From Lutjanus erythropterus (Eukaryota > Chordata > Actinopteri > Lutjaniformes > Lutjanidae), in contig CM034594.1 of NCBI GenBank assembly GCA_020091685.1, positions 489,981 to 553,980 of the forward strand: a DNA stretch of 64,000 nt, given 5' to 3'. A program made the position numbers and the translations under genes. Shown one piece after another: positions 38,027 to 50,612 of the stretch. Position 1 is the first letter of the stretch, and every line of letters starts with the position of its first letter. The notes beneath the pieces are model-generated. The model was given only the letters and a program-made list of their open reading frames with translations, had not been told where the DNA came from and ran no database searches.

Positions 38027-40880
38027 TATCAGAATACACAATTTGCAGCCACGTGTAATAAAGTGTATTTTACTGTTGTGTAAATTGTCCTTGGACCTAT
38101 TTTTCAAGGCACTTTTCATTTGAATCATATTTTCTTGCAGAAGTATGTGAGAACTCTTCAACAGTACTTCTGAATTTCATTTAAAAACAAAATTGTATTC
38201 ACTTGTTAACAACAAGTTAAGTCAAGTCAGACGATAACTCCACTCAAAATAAATCTTTTGAGTATCAAGTATCCACTGCCTCTATGCATGAAAGATGTCC
38301 CTGAAATGTTTATAGGTTGTTTCTTCAGGGACAGCAGCTTGTTGAATTTTGATGGTGATCAAAAGTAAGTATTTAATACTTTGAATATCAATTTGGATTT
38401 TATCAATATCAAAAAGGGAAATATTCCACTACTCTTAAGAGGTGGTGTTGCTGACTGAATTGCGTCAAGGCCTAGTTGAGATGCTTGTGATGCATCTCCC
38501 AACAAGAGTGTTTTGCTTCCAACAAATCCAATGTTCTTATATAAAAGTACATTTTTTGCATCAGAAATGTCAATAGTCTGAGCTTGTTGTTTGCCTGAAT
38601 TCTTGGTGACCCTGATTGAATCATTAAATATTAACTGCATCAGTCTCAGACAGAAACAACAGAATCACGGGTCAGTTGTATTGTGCATGTGTGTGTCATT
38701 CATTTATGAATGGTGAAGCTTTTGTTTGAAGCAGTGTGAAGACTTCTGCTGAAAGTGCAAAGATTTAGTGAACGTCCAAAGTGTTCTACAAGTTGTCTTT
38801 GTCTGATTGCTGTGTTTTCATGTAAGGACAAACAATGCACAAAACAAGCCAATGTGTTTGATGGAGATAAGTTCCATACGAGTTAAGAACACATAAAATA
38901 ACAAATCAATCAATCAAAACATGCAAAAGAATATATTTTATTGTTGGTTGTGCAAATGCCTTGGTCTTATCCATTCCCACTGAATTAATTGTTGCCCGCT
39001 CTCTCTGCTTCTATAATTTCTGTCTTCAAAGAGTGAACATTGTGTGCGGCTATATTAGGACCATCTGTAAATTACAGCTCCAGAGATAAACCAAAGCAAT
39101 ATGTGTGCAACATGTTCAGTATGTGAAATGAAAACATAAAAATAAACTTGAATTTACAGAGCTACAGATCTGAAGATGAATTTGAATACCCAATTTCCAT
39201 GTAGAGTGATGTACAACAGAGACTGAATGAACACTACATCAGTCAGTGCAATTGTCTAAAAACTGACTAAAATAAATCAGATTTATACATACAGTGCAGT
39301 CACTGTAGTGGCTGTGTATAGACTAGGTTCTGTACACCAAAATACACCCCTCTATACCTTTAAAAATATATACTGTCATACTGCCAGCTTCATAACACAT
39401 GTTAGATACAGACTTTATAACTCAGAAAATAATTATAATAATAATCACAACAAAACAATAACCATGAGATTAAAGTGCTGACTACTTAAAAATGTGTTTG
39501 CATCCACAATGAACCACTCAGAAATGATAGTCCTTTTTATGCATACCCACGCAAGGCTGAAAATGGCTGAGTCCTTCACGTCTCACTTAAAACTGGTGCA
39601 AACACCTCCAAACATCCTTAAAGCTGAACGTCAGCACTTAAACCATAGTCATTCATCTTTTCTGCTTGATTAACACAATGAAAAACATATTGCTGTGCTA
39701 ATACTTGGGGACTACAGTATATATAATTTCATGTTAGTAATTAAGTCATTAAGTTTAATTATTTTTAATCACATATGTCTTGCACCATATGTGACATATA
39801 TGCCAGTATTTGGCTTAACAATGATAACACAAATGTTTTGTTGATAATCTTGGTTATTTTTACTTGTATTTCAGAGTTTGTCTTTTTCTGGAAAGCAATT
39901 AAAAACTGATGACTCATCAAGCACTTGGAGGCATATACTAAATTTGCAGCTAAAAATATGCTTTCGTGCAGTGGAGCATGGAATGAGAATATATGCATTC
40001 ACCAGACCGGATTGGAGTGTTTCTGGGAACCAGGCCTCACTGTACAAAAGCACAACTTCATAACTGAATTAGATGAATTGATCATATCTTATGAAGAAAA
40101 TATTTTCTGGTTTCCCCTCTGATGTCCTCCAATTGCTCAGCTGCAGCTCTCAGTAATTTAATTACAAATCATTTCTGTTGAACGAGATAGCTTTAGCTTA
40201 CTTGTTGCAAAATGAATCTGTTAGCTGTTAGCTGGAATACAGCAATGAAGTTGCCAATGGAGTAACAAACTAACTACCGCTAGTTTGGTTTGCTTCTCTA
40301 TAGGACCTTCAGTGACAATTTGATTAAGCCTAAAAGGACAAATATACATTCTCTCAGTCTGGAATATGTGTGTTGATATTAAATAGTAGCTTTCAATTGC
40401 AAGAAGACTTACATTTTGTCTGGAATTGTCATGGACAGCTGCTTTCAAGCACAACCTCGACCTAGCAGTATCAAGTTGACACAGGCCCTGTTTATGTGAG
40501 CCAGACTAGCTCACAAATTAATTCAATCTGGCACTTAGTTACACTACACTTGCATCATTATACAGGTTGGCAGGTGACAAGGGCTCATGAATATATTTCT
40601 TCAGTTTCTCCCTTAATATATATATATATATTTTTTTGTTTGTTTCATCTTGTGTGCCTGAAGCAGCTGAAATTGCAGATGATGTTTCACTGGAGTCATG
40701 GGTGCATATTGGTTGGAAGTAAAGTTTTGGGCAGTCTAGGGTAAAAACCTGTAATCATCAGCAGGCAGGACCCTGCTGTCCATGCCCTTTGCTGGCTTCC
40801 TAACTAGAGCTAGTGCAGCAGCAGATGGACCTGCAATGCTGTTCTGCACCACAAGGATCTGAACATGTGCGTGTGCACCG
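38027..40880. other. Non-coding, no recognised feature
   Basis: AT-rich unique sequence with a short TA run near 40618-40632. No gene was recognised. Confidence 0.5.

Positions 40881-40881
<1 letters not shown>

Positions 40882-40920
<39 letters not shown>
40882..40920. repeat. GT microsatellite, about 19 units
   Basis: Uninterrupted GT run. It encodes a poly-Cys/Val frame that is not a gene. Confidence 0.95.
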
Positions 40921-40924
<4 letters not shown>

Positions 40925-41689
40925 GTGTGTGTGAGTGTGTTGCTACCCCAGGACTCACCTCTGGCTTCTACCATAACAGACGGCTCTGGGTCATTATGGC
41001 AGGTCCAGGAATGACGAGTAATGCAGTGATGGATTATAGCTGGTGTGAATGCTCATGTGTGTGTATGTATGTACGTGTCTGTGTGAATCAGGTCACCTCC
41101 ACTCCCTCCTGACCTTCCCCAGTTTCCTCTATACCTCCTTTCTCCTTCTATCTATCTCTCCTCCCCTCCTTCTCAGCAGTGGCTCTCTGCAAAGGTTATT
41201 ATCGCAGCGAGAGAAGCCACAACTCTTTTAAAGTCAGTGTGGGATCCACACACAGCACATGCATGTGAACAGTTGTGTTGAATGAATCAGTGTAAAGCAT
41301 TAAACATGTTTCCCTATCTTAGCACACTTGTGAATAGCAAATATTCAAAACATACCGTCGGAGAATAGGACTACACTGCACTGTCATTTACCTGTTTCAA
41401 TTACAGCGTGCCTGACAAAAAACATTGTGCTTTGTAATAACATGTTGGAGCTAAACTGTAGTCTGCTGTTATCTTTTCAGTTTTATTTAATCTTAATCTT
41501 AGTTTTTTTATTTATTTTTTGTTTATAAACAGTGTGTACCAAAGTTGTGCAGGTGAATTTATTTTTCACCCTACCTGTCTAAAGCTTCCTATGTTTTAAG
41601 CAGGTCATAGGTCACTACAGTCAGGCTTACAAGTTGATTAACTTAACGATGGCTAAAAATCCCTAGAATACAAGCAACAGTGATGAAGG

Positions 41690-42660
41690 CAGGATGTTCT
41701 TTTACATTGCATTTCCAGTGGGGTCCCTTAAGGCGCTGTACTTGGTCCAGTTCAGTTTTCATCTTCTATATGCTCCCATTAGGTGGGTGTAGGCAAAGTT
41801 TCAAAAGTGGGGTGGACACAGTGAACACCCAGTAAATGAAAGTTATATATTGACAACGAAACAATTAACCTTTAAAATCAATTAACAATGTTTTATTCAT
41901 ATCTTTACTAAAGAAAATACAGTCCTTTGCTGCATCATCTGAATTATCTCTAAATGAAAATAGCTTAATACATTTTTAGTTAAAAATGCAAAGATTACCT
42001 TTGAAATTCTTTTTGCATCTGAATTACATTAATGATATGATAATATCTATAAATAAAAATCCTTATTTGAAATAAAATCATTTATCTATACCTGAATTCC
42101 ACCAGACTGACTCACAGCACATACACAGACACAGGACATGTCACACACACACCTACATACACACGCATACACACGACGTGCTCTTCACGTTTCTGTGCCA
42201 GTTTTATTGGCCATTGGGCTGTTTGTAGGCTGGTTTTGATCTGACATTTGGCTGGTTTTGTCAAACAGACCTGGCAACCCTGGTTGGTGGATTTTTCTAT
42301 TCTCCGCATAGTAACAGCAGTGTTCCTCACAAGCTGCATACAGTCCCAACAACCTCCACTAAGAAGGTTGTGTACTGTATGTTGCCTGAGAGACAAATCT
42401 GGGTTAAAAAAAAGTCAGCCAGTCAATCCAGATAAGTGTTATGTACCTCATACCTGGAGAAAGCAATCCATGTCTTTATATCCTTCTGCTTTAATTACTG
42501 CAACTCTTTGTATTTCAGGCATCTCTCAGTCCTTTTCATCCCGTCTCCAGCTAGTTTAAAATGCTGCATCAAAGATCTTAGGAAGGTCAAAAAAGATAGA
42601 CCAAATTATTTTCATTCTTGCCTTTCAGTTCAGCATCCTGCTCTTTGCTAAAAGTGTGTT
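41690..42660 (+). mobile_element. Fragmented LINE (CR1/L2-like) 3' part, plus strand
   Basis: At 41719-41749 the plus strand encodes GVP, a stop, then GAVLGP, the diverged GVPQGSVLGP block of a LINE reverse transcriptase. At about 42440-42620, in shifting frames, LEKAIHVFI, FNYCNSLYF, GISQSFSSRLQLV and RKVKKDRPNYFHSCL match the conserved C-terminal region (usually LEKVIHAFI..LDYCN..L, then SRLQLVQNAA). The stretch about 41800-42400 between them has no LINE similarity that I can see, so it is inserted or replaced sequence. Inactive. Confidence 0.7.
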
Positions 42661-43054
42661 ACCCCTCTCTTCCACTGGGTGTGGCTCTATGGCACTACAT
42701 TGATGCTTTTTTTGTTTCTTAGTGTGTATTGTAATCTGAGACGCAGATCATTTTTGCCTGCCCAATGTCAATGGCTTGCTCAGATTTTGTTGGTTACGTC
42801 ATTTTTCCTTGATTTTTTCCTTCAGATAATTGTGCTACTGTGAAATGTTTCATGGAGAATCTCTACTGGTGATATTGCAAACACCTCATTCACATCTTAA
42901 AAAAATGGCAAGATGCCCCAGTTACAATTACACACTTTTTGGGAGGGATGACAAATAAACATATTGGGAATCACTGGTTTGACCTTTAACAATGCATTGT
43001 GTTCTATGAGCTTAACATAGTTTAAATCATTATTATTTATTTATTCATAGTAAA

Positions 43055-43665
43055 ATCTTACTTTAAAAAAGTTACCAGTATCCAGAGAGAGTACTGAAAA
43101 TCTGCTCTCAAGCACAATTACTAAAATATTATTCAATTGCAAGTGAGAGTACAGGTGTCAGAAAAATACTTAAGTAAAAGCAGAAAGTTTTCTTTTAAAA
43201 AATACTCAGAGTATTGCTTACTTTTTAATTGTTGGTGTGTAATGCATTAACAATAGCAGGCATTTGATCAGAAGGATTTTTATTTCTGCAAGTCTTCTAA
43301 ATAACCCTCAGCTCCTGCTCTGTCCTGCTCAGTGGTCACAGTCACTTCTCCAAACCTCTGCCTGCACCTGCAATTTTTCCTTTGTTTTTTTTTTTTTTTT
43401 CATGTGTACGTAATGGATTTCATTGGTCCGTTTGTAATCAGATTGCCTTATGGGCACAAAAATACAGATGAAAGGTTTGGATATTAATTCAACTTGTACT
43501 CAATTATGATTTTAAAAGTAACCAAGTAGATTACATAGTGTAATGCATATGTGAGTACAAGAAAAGGTAAGGACTTGAAAATCTACTAATAAAAGTAGAA
43601 GTACCCCAAAAATTACTTAACTAAAATACTGTGAATATTTTCATTACTTCCACCTCTGCCAATAA
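43055..43665. mobile_element. Non-autonomous hAT-like MITE ('stepwise AGTACTT' type)
   Basis: Repeated words AATACTTAAGTAAAAG, ACTTGTACTCAATTATG, AAAAGTAGAAGTACCCC and AACTAAAATACTGTG surround a less repetitive middle. It ends with CATTACTTCCACCTCTGCC, the reverse of the GGAGGTGG-type start of this fish family. It is non-coding. The boundaries are approximate. Confidence 0.55.
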
Positions 43666-45530
43666 CCACAGCTATTAAATTCATATAGTGCAGGAAGTAG
43701 AATATAACTCTCTGAAATGTTAAAGTATGAATTATATAAAAAGGATATACTAAAGTACAAGTACTTCACAATTGTGCTTAACTTGGTTAAATGTACATAG
43801 CCACTTTTTACCACTCGGTGAGAGAGATTTGATTTTTATCATGTTACCTGCTTAAGTGCAGTCAGGCAGGTAGGATGATAATCATGGGCGTGCAGGTCAG
43901 GAGTGAGAAAGGGGATTTGTGATGTCTTGGTTGAGTGAGCTACCTTGAAACTACATTTTGTGACAAATGTTGAGAGTTGAGAGAGAAGATAGAAGAATGC
44001 TAGGAAGTGTTGTTTTTGTCATTTATATTCATGACTAAAACAGCAGTAATGTATGCATGGCTAAATCAGGCACCAGGGGCAGGCTGGCCAACTGGAACAG
44101 TGGGCGGTTGCCTGGTGGGCTGGTCAGCGCTCATATTTTAAGTCAAGAAAAAACTCCATGCAGTTTTGTATTTCAGCTGTGTATTGGTTGACTGGATCTT
44201 GGGTGTTTGTATGTGTGTATGTGCAAATGGGGTCATAAGTTTCACAAGCCATGTCTCTTGTCCCCTCACCACTTTTTTTTATTTCAGTACATTCTGCTCC
44301 TCACACTGAATGTTAAGCTGACAGTGTTCTGTATAAATTTGTGAAAATGTCACCTAACAAGTGAGCAGCTTGCTGCCTTGGCCAAGGCTCTGGTTGAAGA
44401 ATCAGAGTTTTCAGTTGATCAGACATACAGCTTTAAAAAAAGAAGGTAAATATTTATGGATTTAAAATTTGACTTTAAAACATGTCATTATGCTTCTTTG
44501 GATGTTGCTGACCTTATGAAAACTTACCACCACTGGAATCCATTGTATCCAACTTGAATTCAAGTTGACTACAGTCACTATTCTTTGTTTAGGCATTTTA
44601 TGTCTACAATGAAAGGGTAGATTTCGAGTTTGGGGGTGGACAACACTTTAAATAAATGATTGTCTGAACTTGGACTGAACCTTTGTCTATTGAAGGATGA
44701 AGATATTGATTTATTAAGTATAGTGTTATTGTTAACAAGGTTTGATACTCTTAACTCTAATTTACATGATTATTAGATGGCCTTTAGAGTTGAGTTGGAT
44801 CTGCATCAGCTACGTGATATTTACATCCACAAGTAACAGGTCTAATCCCCAAAACCTGTGACCCTCAATTCCATTTTGTTCTGAATAACAAAAACTTCAG
44901 TTTTGTTAAATAAAAAATACCATGAACACAGACAAACCCAGCTGGCATTCAGATTGAATTTCGTGCACTGAGTCTGAAAGAAAAGTTGAAATATTGGAAA
45001 ATGTTTTTTACACTCGGCTGAAGTTGAAAGGTTGATGTGTCCATAAAAGAAAAATGCGACAAAGTGCAACTGAAAATGGTTTACCCAATTAATTACAACG
45101 TGCATAAAGCATGTGACTTAAAGGTCCACTGAAACTTGAGCTTCACAGGAGTGATGAAGAACGGTGGCAGACAAAAGTGTCACATGTTCATTGATAAGGA
45201 GCTTGTAAAAGTCCTGGAATAATGTCCATACTGTTTTTGTTAGTTTCAGGTCTGGCTAGCACACTTTGCATTACATCATCTCACTTGAATTTTATTTTAC
45301 TGAATTTCTCGAATGTTACATGTTTATAGACCAGGAACGTGCGCTTGCCCAATTTTTATTAGCCTACACAGAGCACGGCTGGAAAGAAGACGTTGTGTTG
45401 TGTTGCAACAAAACTTGAGCCAGGTTTAACATTTTTGCTTTTTTTCATTATTTGTTTATTTGTGTTGTTTTTGCCAGAGATCTCAGTGTCAGGACCACCA
45501 ACGCAGTGGTCCTACTGAAATGAATAAGGG
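43666..45530. other. Non-coding, no recognised gene
   Basis: Unique sequence. A CTTAAAGGTCCACTGAAAC start near 45117 may be the end of another MITE, but no partner end was found. Confidence 0.4.
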
Positions 45531-45536
45531 AGCAGC

Positions 45537-45877
45537 TTTTTTTTTTTTTTTTTTTTTTTCTTTTGAACTGCAAGGCTGTTGTCTAACAGAACATGGCCAA
45601 AAGGATATAAGGGTCTTAGAATTATACAGTAAGTTGGTTTTTCTGAGATGATTACATTAATGTTGCCCTAGGCTAGAATGTAAACAGATGAGAGAGTACA
45701 GTTTCTTTTTCTTGGGTTATAAAGCTGTGTTATAGCTGACATATGGCAGTGGTGAAGATCCCTCGGGTGCTGTATGGTGTTGTACCCAGAGGCTCCAGGC
45801 TTGGCATTCCTTTGCTGTTCACATTTACTCTGTAATTCACCAGAGAGAGAGAGAGAGAGGGAGAGAGAGAGAGAGAC
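45537..45877. repeat. Poly-T run (45537-45559) and GA microsatellite (45842-45877)
   Basis: Two simple repeats separated by about 280 bases of unremarkable unique sequence. Confidence 0.9.
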
Positions 45878-46282
45878 ATTAATTCCTGTCAGGGGAGGTT
45901 TAGAGAGCAGATTCTAGTCTACATTGTTAGTTATGAAATAAGGCTATTATCCCCAGAAATGAAGCTTCTGCAGTTTCCCTTTAACACCTAATAAGCAATG
46001 AGTCATTCAGTGTTTTATGTTGGGTTGTTATTGACTTTTGTGGCTTGTGGCATTTCTTTCTCCCTTAATTATTTACTCTGCCCCTTAGCCTCTCTTCATT
46101 GCCCCTGTTTCTCACTATGTAGATAAAAACATGTCTTTATGATGATAGAGAAGATGGAGAGCACAGAAAGGAAAATGATGAGGATGACGAAGATGAAAAG
46201 ATAAAAAGAAATATGACTTGGGGAGAAAAAATGTGGGGATGAAGAAGATAAGGATGTGTCACAAGGGAGGAATAAAAAGAGA

Positions 46283-46485
46283 AATCTGCAACAACTGCCT
46301 GCAATTACTGTGCCTTCTTGTCCATGGCCCTCTAATTAGGAGAACAGAGGGAGAATGCAGATTAGAGGGGAGGGCCTGGAGATAGGCCTGTGGCTCTCCA
46401 GTCCTCTGAGAGAATCTCGTCCAGGGAATTGCTCTGTTCATACAAAACAATGAGGGGGTCTACATTATTCATCTCCGGGAGTGAG
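46283..46485. other. Candidate conserved non-coding element
   Basis: Contains GCCTGCAATTACTGTGCC (GCAATTA at 46301-46307) and CCCTCTAATTAGGAG (TAATTA at 46333-46338), then a complex segment to about 46480. The minus strand also has an open frame across 46362-46470 (MNNVDPLIVLYEQSNSLD, then DEILSEDW). I see no family match and no good splice-site pair, so I favour regulatory DNA over an exon. Confidence 0.3.
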
Positions 46486-49400
46486 ACACACAGAGACAGT
46501 GAGAGAAAAGGATGGAGTAAATCTTGAGTAGGGGTAGAGAGATAAGATATGGATGCACAGTGGACTGTTTTGGAAAAGACCCATTTAGATTTGGGCGTGT
46601 GTGTTTGTACAGCTATCTTTGTGAGGACCAGCATGGATTATTAACCCTGCAGAATGATGACACTTGTGTGTGTTTTTGTCCGTTTACTCTCTTCCAAAGG
46701 GTAATTTCACATTTGTGGTTTTGGTAAAGCTGAGAAATTCTTTTCCGCTATTTTACACACTCATTCATGGGTTAAATCCTTCTTAGCATAGATTCTCAGC
46801 CTTTCCAACTACCAATCACATGCTGTTTACTGGAATATGACTGGTAGCATTTTAGTTTCTAATTGTGCTGCTGTGCTGCCCTTCTTGGCTGAAATAACTA
46901 TACTCCCTGTGTTTTCTCCACAAGCTGTGAAGTCTTTAGAGGTTATTCAAATTTTAGGTTTTTATTCACATCTCCTCACACCAGACATTTCACTTAGCAA
47001 TTTTTATTTAAAAATGTTTATATTATTTTGTAATATTTATATTTAAGCTACTTGCTAGATGTCCCTCCTACCTTTAAAGGAATTGCTGAGCTATAAGAAT
47101 CATATCAGCTGCACTTTCAAAGCTGCATTCTTGTCCACTGCAGGGTCAATATATGCATCTATCTCAGCAGGGGGTTCCTGCAAGAGGAAAGTACAATTTA
47201 CAGATTTACACTGTTCACATGGAGCTCCAAGGGATTGCTTGAGGGCTTCGGTGCTGCAGAGAAACATCTGAGGGGGACACAAGTGCACTGGTTTCTTGGG
47301 ATTATTTTCAGACTTTTGTTTTAAACTTCAAATAAAAAAAGCTGAATGATAGCATCTGTTGGGCATGCAATCAAATTCTTATGTAAGTGAAGAGACTGCA
47401 GCAGTAAAACATGTAACTGATTTGTCTGTTAGGTTTCACTGTGCGAAGAGGTCTGAGAAAGGAGTCAAGCATTATAAACACTGGAAAGTTTTGTCATTTT
47501 TTTTTACCCTGCCAAGATGGTTTTGTGTTATATCTTGTTTGTCTGACTCTGTTTGTTACACTGCAAAAACAATAAGTGGAGAAATCTCCAAATTTCAAGG
47601 CCACACAAAACAACAAAATTAAATTTTAAGTAGGCTAAGTTCACCTCTGTTAACTTATTCTAAGTTTCAGTAACTCATTTTTTTTGTCATATTATGGAAA
47701 TATTTGCTTCTGATAGTTTATTCACCAAGTTACAGTAACAGTCTGTTCATTAAAACTACTTTAACCTTTCTAATGCAGTTCAATCTATAGGTTAACAAAG
47801 CTGGTACCTCATGATCAATATCTCTTTCTGAGAATGCATTGATGACCCAGTAGCAATGACAGGCAGGAAACTGATGAAAGGACTTTTACTCTCTTGGCAA
47901 AACAAGAAAAAACACTACAACCAGCAAGGCTATCCAACTAAGTCACTTGGCAGCTGTCAAACTATGGCCCAGAAACACAACTAAGATGCTAATCAGTGCA
48001 TGAAAAAGCTGATTCAAGATTCGCCAAACAGAAAGCACTTACAGGGGGTGCATAAATGCTAGGAAACAGGTGGAGATGATGGTTAGACAAGGAAGATTTT
48101 GGCTGGAAGTTCTCACAAGCAAGAACTGCCCCCACTACTGTGGGCGTGGAAGAAAGAGAAAACTAGATAGCTCCTCTGCTTCTCCCAGTGGCAAGATCAG
48201 CACCTTGGAGAGCGCCACAGCACACAGCCCTGACAGGAACAGTGATACCTTTCATGGGAACCAGATATAAACCACTGATGCACTATGAAAGTTGGGACTG
48301 GTTTAAATTAATCCCATTTTACTTTTATCATGGTTTTCTTTCATTTTGTTCAGAGAGAGGACCGCTTCATCTGAGACACAAAAAAGAACATTAAAAAAAA
48401 TCTCCATTGTGTAAAAAAACACAAATACAATGCAGGATTGAAAGTATATGCTAATGAAATCATAATGAAACGTTAGTCCAAATAAGAACTGGACATTTTT
48501 TTTGCAAAGTTCACCTGAAAGATTTTCTGACACTTTAAATTCCTACAAAAACAAAACAAAAAAACAATACTTTTTCACCAGTCCTCCTACATATGTTATC
48601 TAACCTTCACTGTGGAAGAGCCTGAAAAAATGTTCACCTTTGTTCAAAGTACCAATATTCCAAGGCTCTACTATAAGTACTCTCCAAAAATCAGTATGTC
48701 TTTAATCATGAAGGGCTTGATGGTAAATCACAGAATAATTTTCTATCACAGCAAAAACACTTTTAACGGATTGTGCGGCTTTGGTGGAGTTCTGCATGCT
48801 GAGTGCTTTCTAGGCTGAACATGTTTTTGTCATGTTCTAATTAAAATGTTTTTGTTAATTTAGAAAATCTATTGCTGTTCATTTCTGTCCAACAGGCAGT
48901 CATCTCAGTGGGATTACTCTGTCCAAAATGACAATCAGCAAGTAAAAAAAAAAACTGAAATGTCCCTTTAAGTTTGCAAAATTTAATTAAAATGAATAAA
49001 TCTGTGCATGAATGAGGCAATTTCACACCAATGCTTTTAATTTATGTAGACGCTCCTCAGAGTCATTTGGTGTGTGTGCATACTCTGAAAGTCTTAATTA
49101 GTCATCCATCACTTCTTGAAATGCATCCCATAATTTAGCAGATGAGAGAAACAACAACTTAAGTGAAGAGCGGTTATGTGATGGTTTGCATGGAATTAGT
49201 CTTCCATCGAGTCATACAGTGGCTTTGTGTTCACAAGGACAAGCTCCTTCGATCTGTCAGACTGTACATCCTTGTGCTTGTGCACAGAATTCATCTTGTA
49301 AGGTTTTCACCTTGAACATTACAGCTGCAGCCGACCAATCCTCCTCAGCTGGCCTCTATGTGCCTCAACTCTAATAGAACTGAATAGCAAGAGGAGGCAT

Positions 49401-49960
49401 GACCCTCAGGGGCCAACTCAAAGCAATTCTTTTGCAAAAAGATTGAGGAGATGGTGTGTGGGTGGGAATGGTAGAGCCAGTGTGTGATCATCTCCAGGAG
49501 AGGAGATGGATGATGTACAGTTACTAAAAGCTGAGGTCAGTTTTTGGTAATTTACAAATTTAGTGTGACTCACAGTATGACTGGCTTCCTAACCATGGGG
49601 CACTGGTGCATTTGCATTGCCAGTTGACCCACTGTAGACACAACTGCTGTCCCTTTTATTGTGGAATACAATGTGAGAGCAGAGGGTTTGATGAAACAAT
49701 CAGAGGGTGAGACAGTAGGTAAAATTACCTTCCATATCAAAGGCTGATTCTGTTTTACTGTTAATCTTTAACTCACCATGTTTATTATTCAGACTGTTTG
49801 TAAGCACTCTGAATCCATAGCACACAGATGTGGAATGCAACCTTATCTAGGAATGCTACTCAGGGATTTCTGCTGACCTTTTTTTTTTGTATTTCAGCTC
49901 AGAAAAGTCACAAGCTATTGCTTGGTGTGAATGAGCTGACAAAAAAGTTGCACCATGGTA
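46486..49960. other. Non-coding, no recognised gene
   Basis: AT-rich unique sequence. A short ATTTGCAT octamer-like word lies near 49610. Open frames of 60-90 codons show no domains. Confidence 0.5.
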
Positions 49961-49962
49961 CT

Positions 49963-50612
49963 TAAAGGCATAGTTCAGATTATTTGATGTGGAGTTGAAT
50001 TTATTGATGGTTAGTGTATTATCTATAGTTGATGCCGGTCGGATTACCCCAGTTAGGAGAAGCAGAGAGGGGCACCTGCATGGAAACTAAGCTACAGTAC
50101 TAAGTTTCAGTACTGCTGTGGATGGGTCATCTAAATAAACCAGTCTCAGTTTAAGTGTACACTATATTTAGAATATTTTCACAGCCTTATTTTACCATCA
50201 GACACACTGTTTGACAGGAAACCACGATTGTATAAGCCAAATATTGCTCTCCAAATCAACCAAATTCCATAGGTGAAATAAGTAATTTTATATTGTGGAA
50301 CCAATGGGTTGCTGGTATACCACTGCACTGATCTGTTGATTTGTTGTATATTGTATGACTTTAATATTTTAAAAGGGTAGTTCAGATTCACAGAAGTCAC
50401 ATGATAACAGGTGTTATTGTTTATTGGTAGTAGCGGTAGACCAGCAACCCCTGTGTTGTACAAAGTAACATGACTAATTTTACCTATGGACTCGTGTCGG
50501 TTTGGAGAGAGCAAAATTTGGTTTATATAATGGTAGTTTCCTGTCAGAAAATGCTGTCTGGCGGCAAAGTAAAGTGGTGAAAGTATTCTAAATATAGCGT
50601 ACACTTAAACTG
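49963..50612. mobile_element. Fold-back (palindromic) repeat element
   Basis: TTTAAGTGTACACTATATTT with TAGAATATTTTCAC at about 50151-50184 is the inverted partner of GTGAAAGTATTCTAAATA with TAGCGTACACTTAAAC at about 50578-50609. The similarity continues inward (GACAGGAAACCACG versus the complement of GTAGTTTCCTGTCAG), so the halves are long diverged inverted copies. The AGTTCAGATT start occurs twice, near 49970 and 50382. It is non-coding; the 141-codon minus-strand frame here is incidental. Confidence 0.65.
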
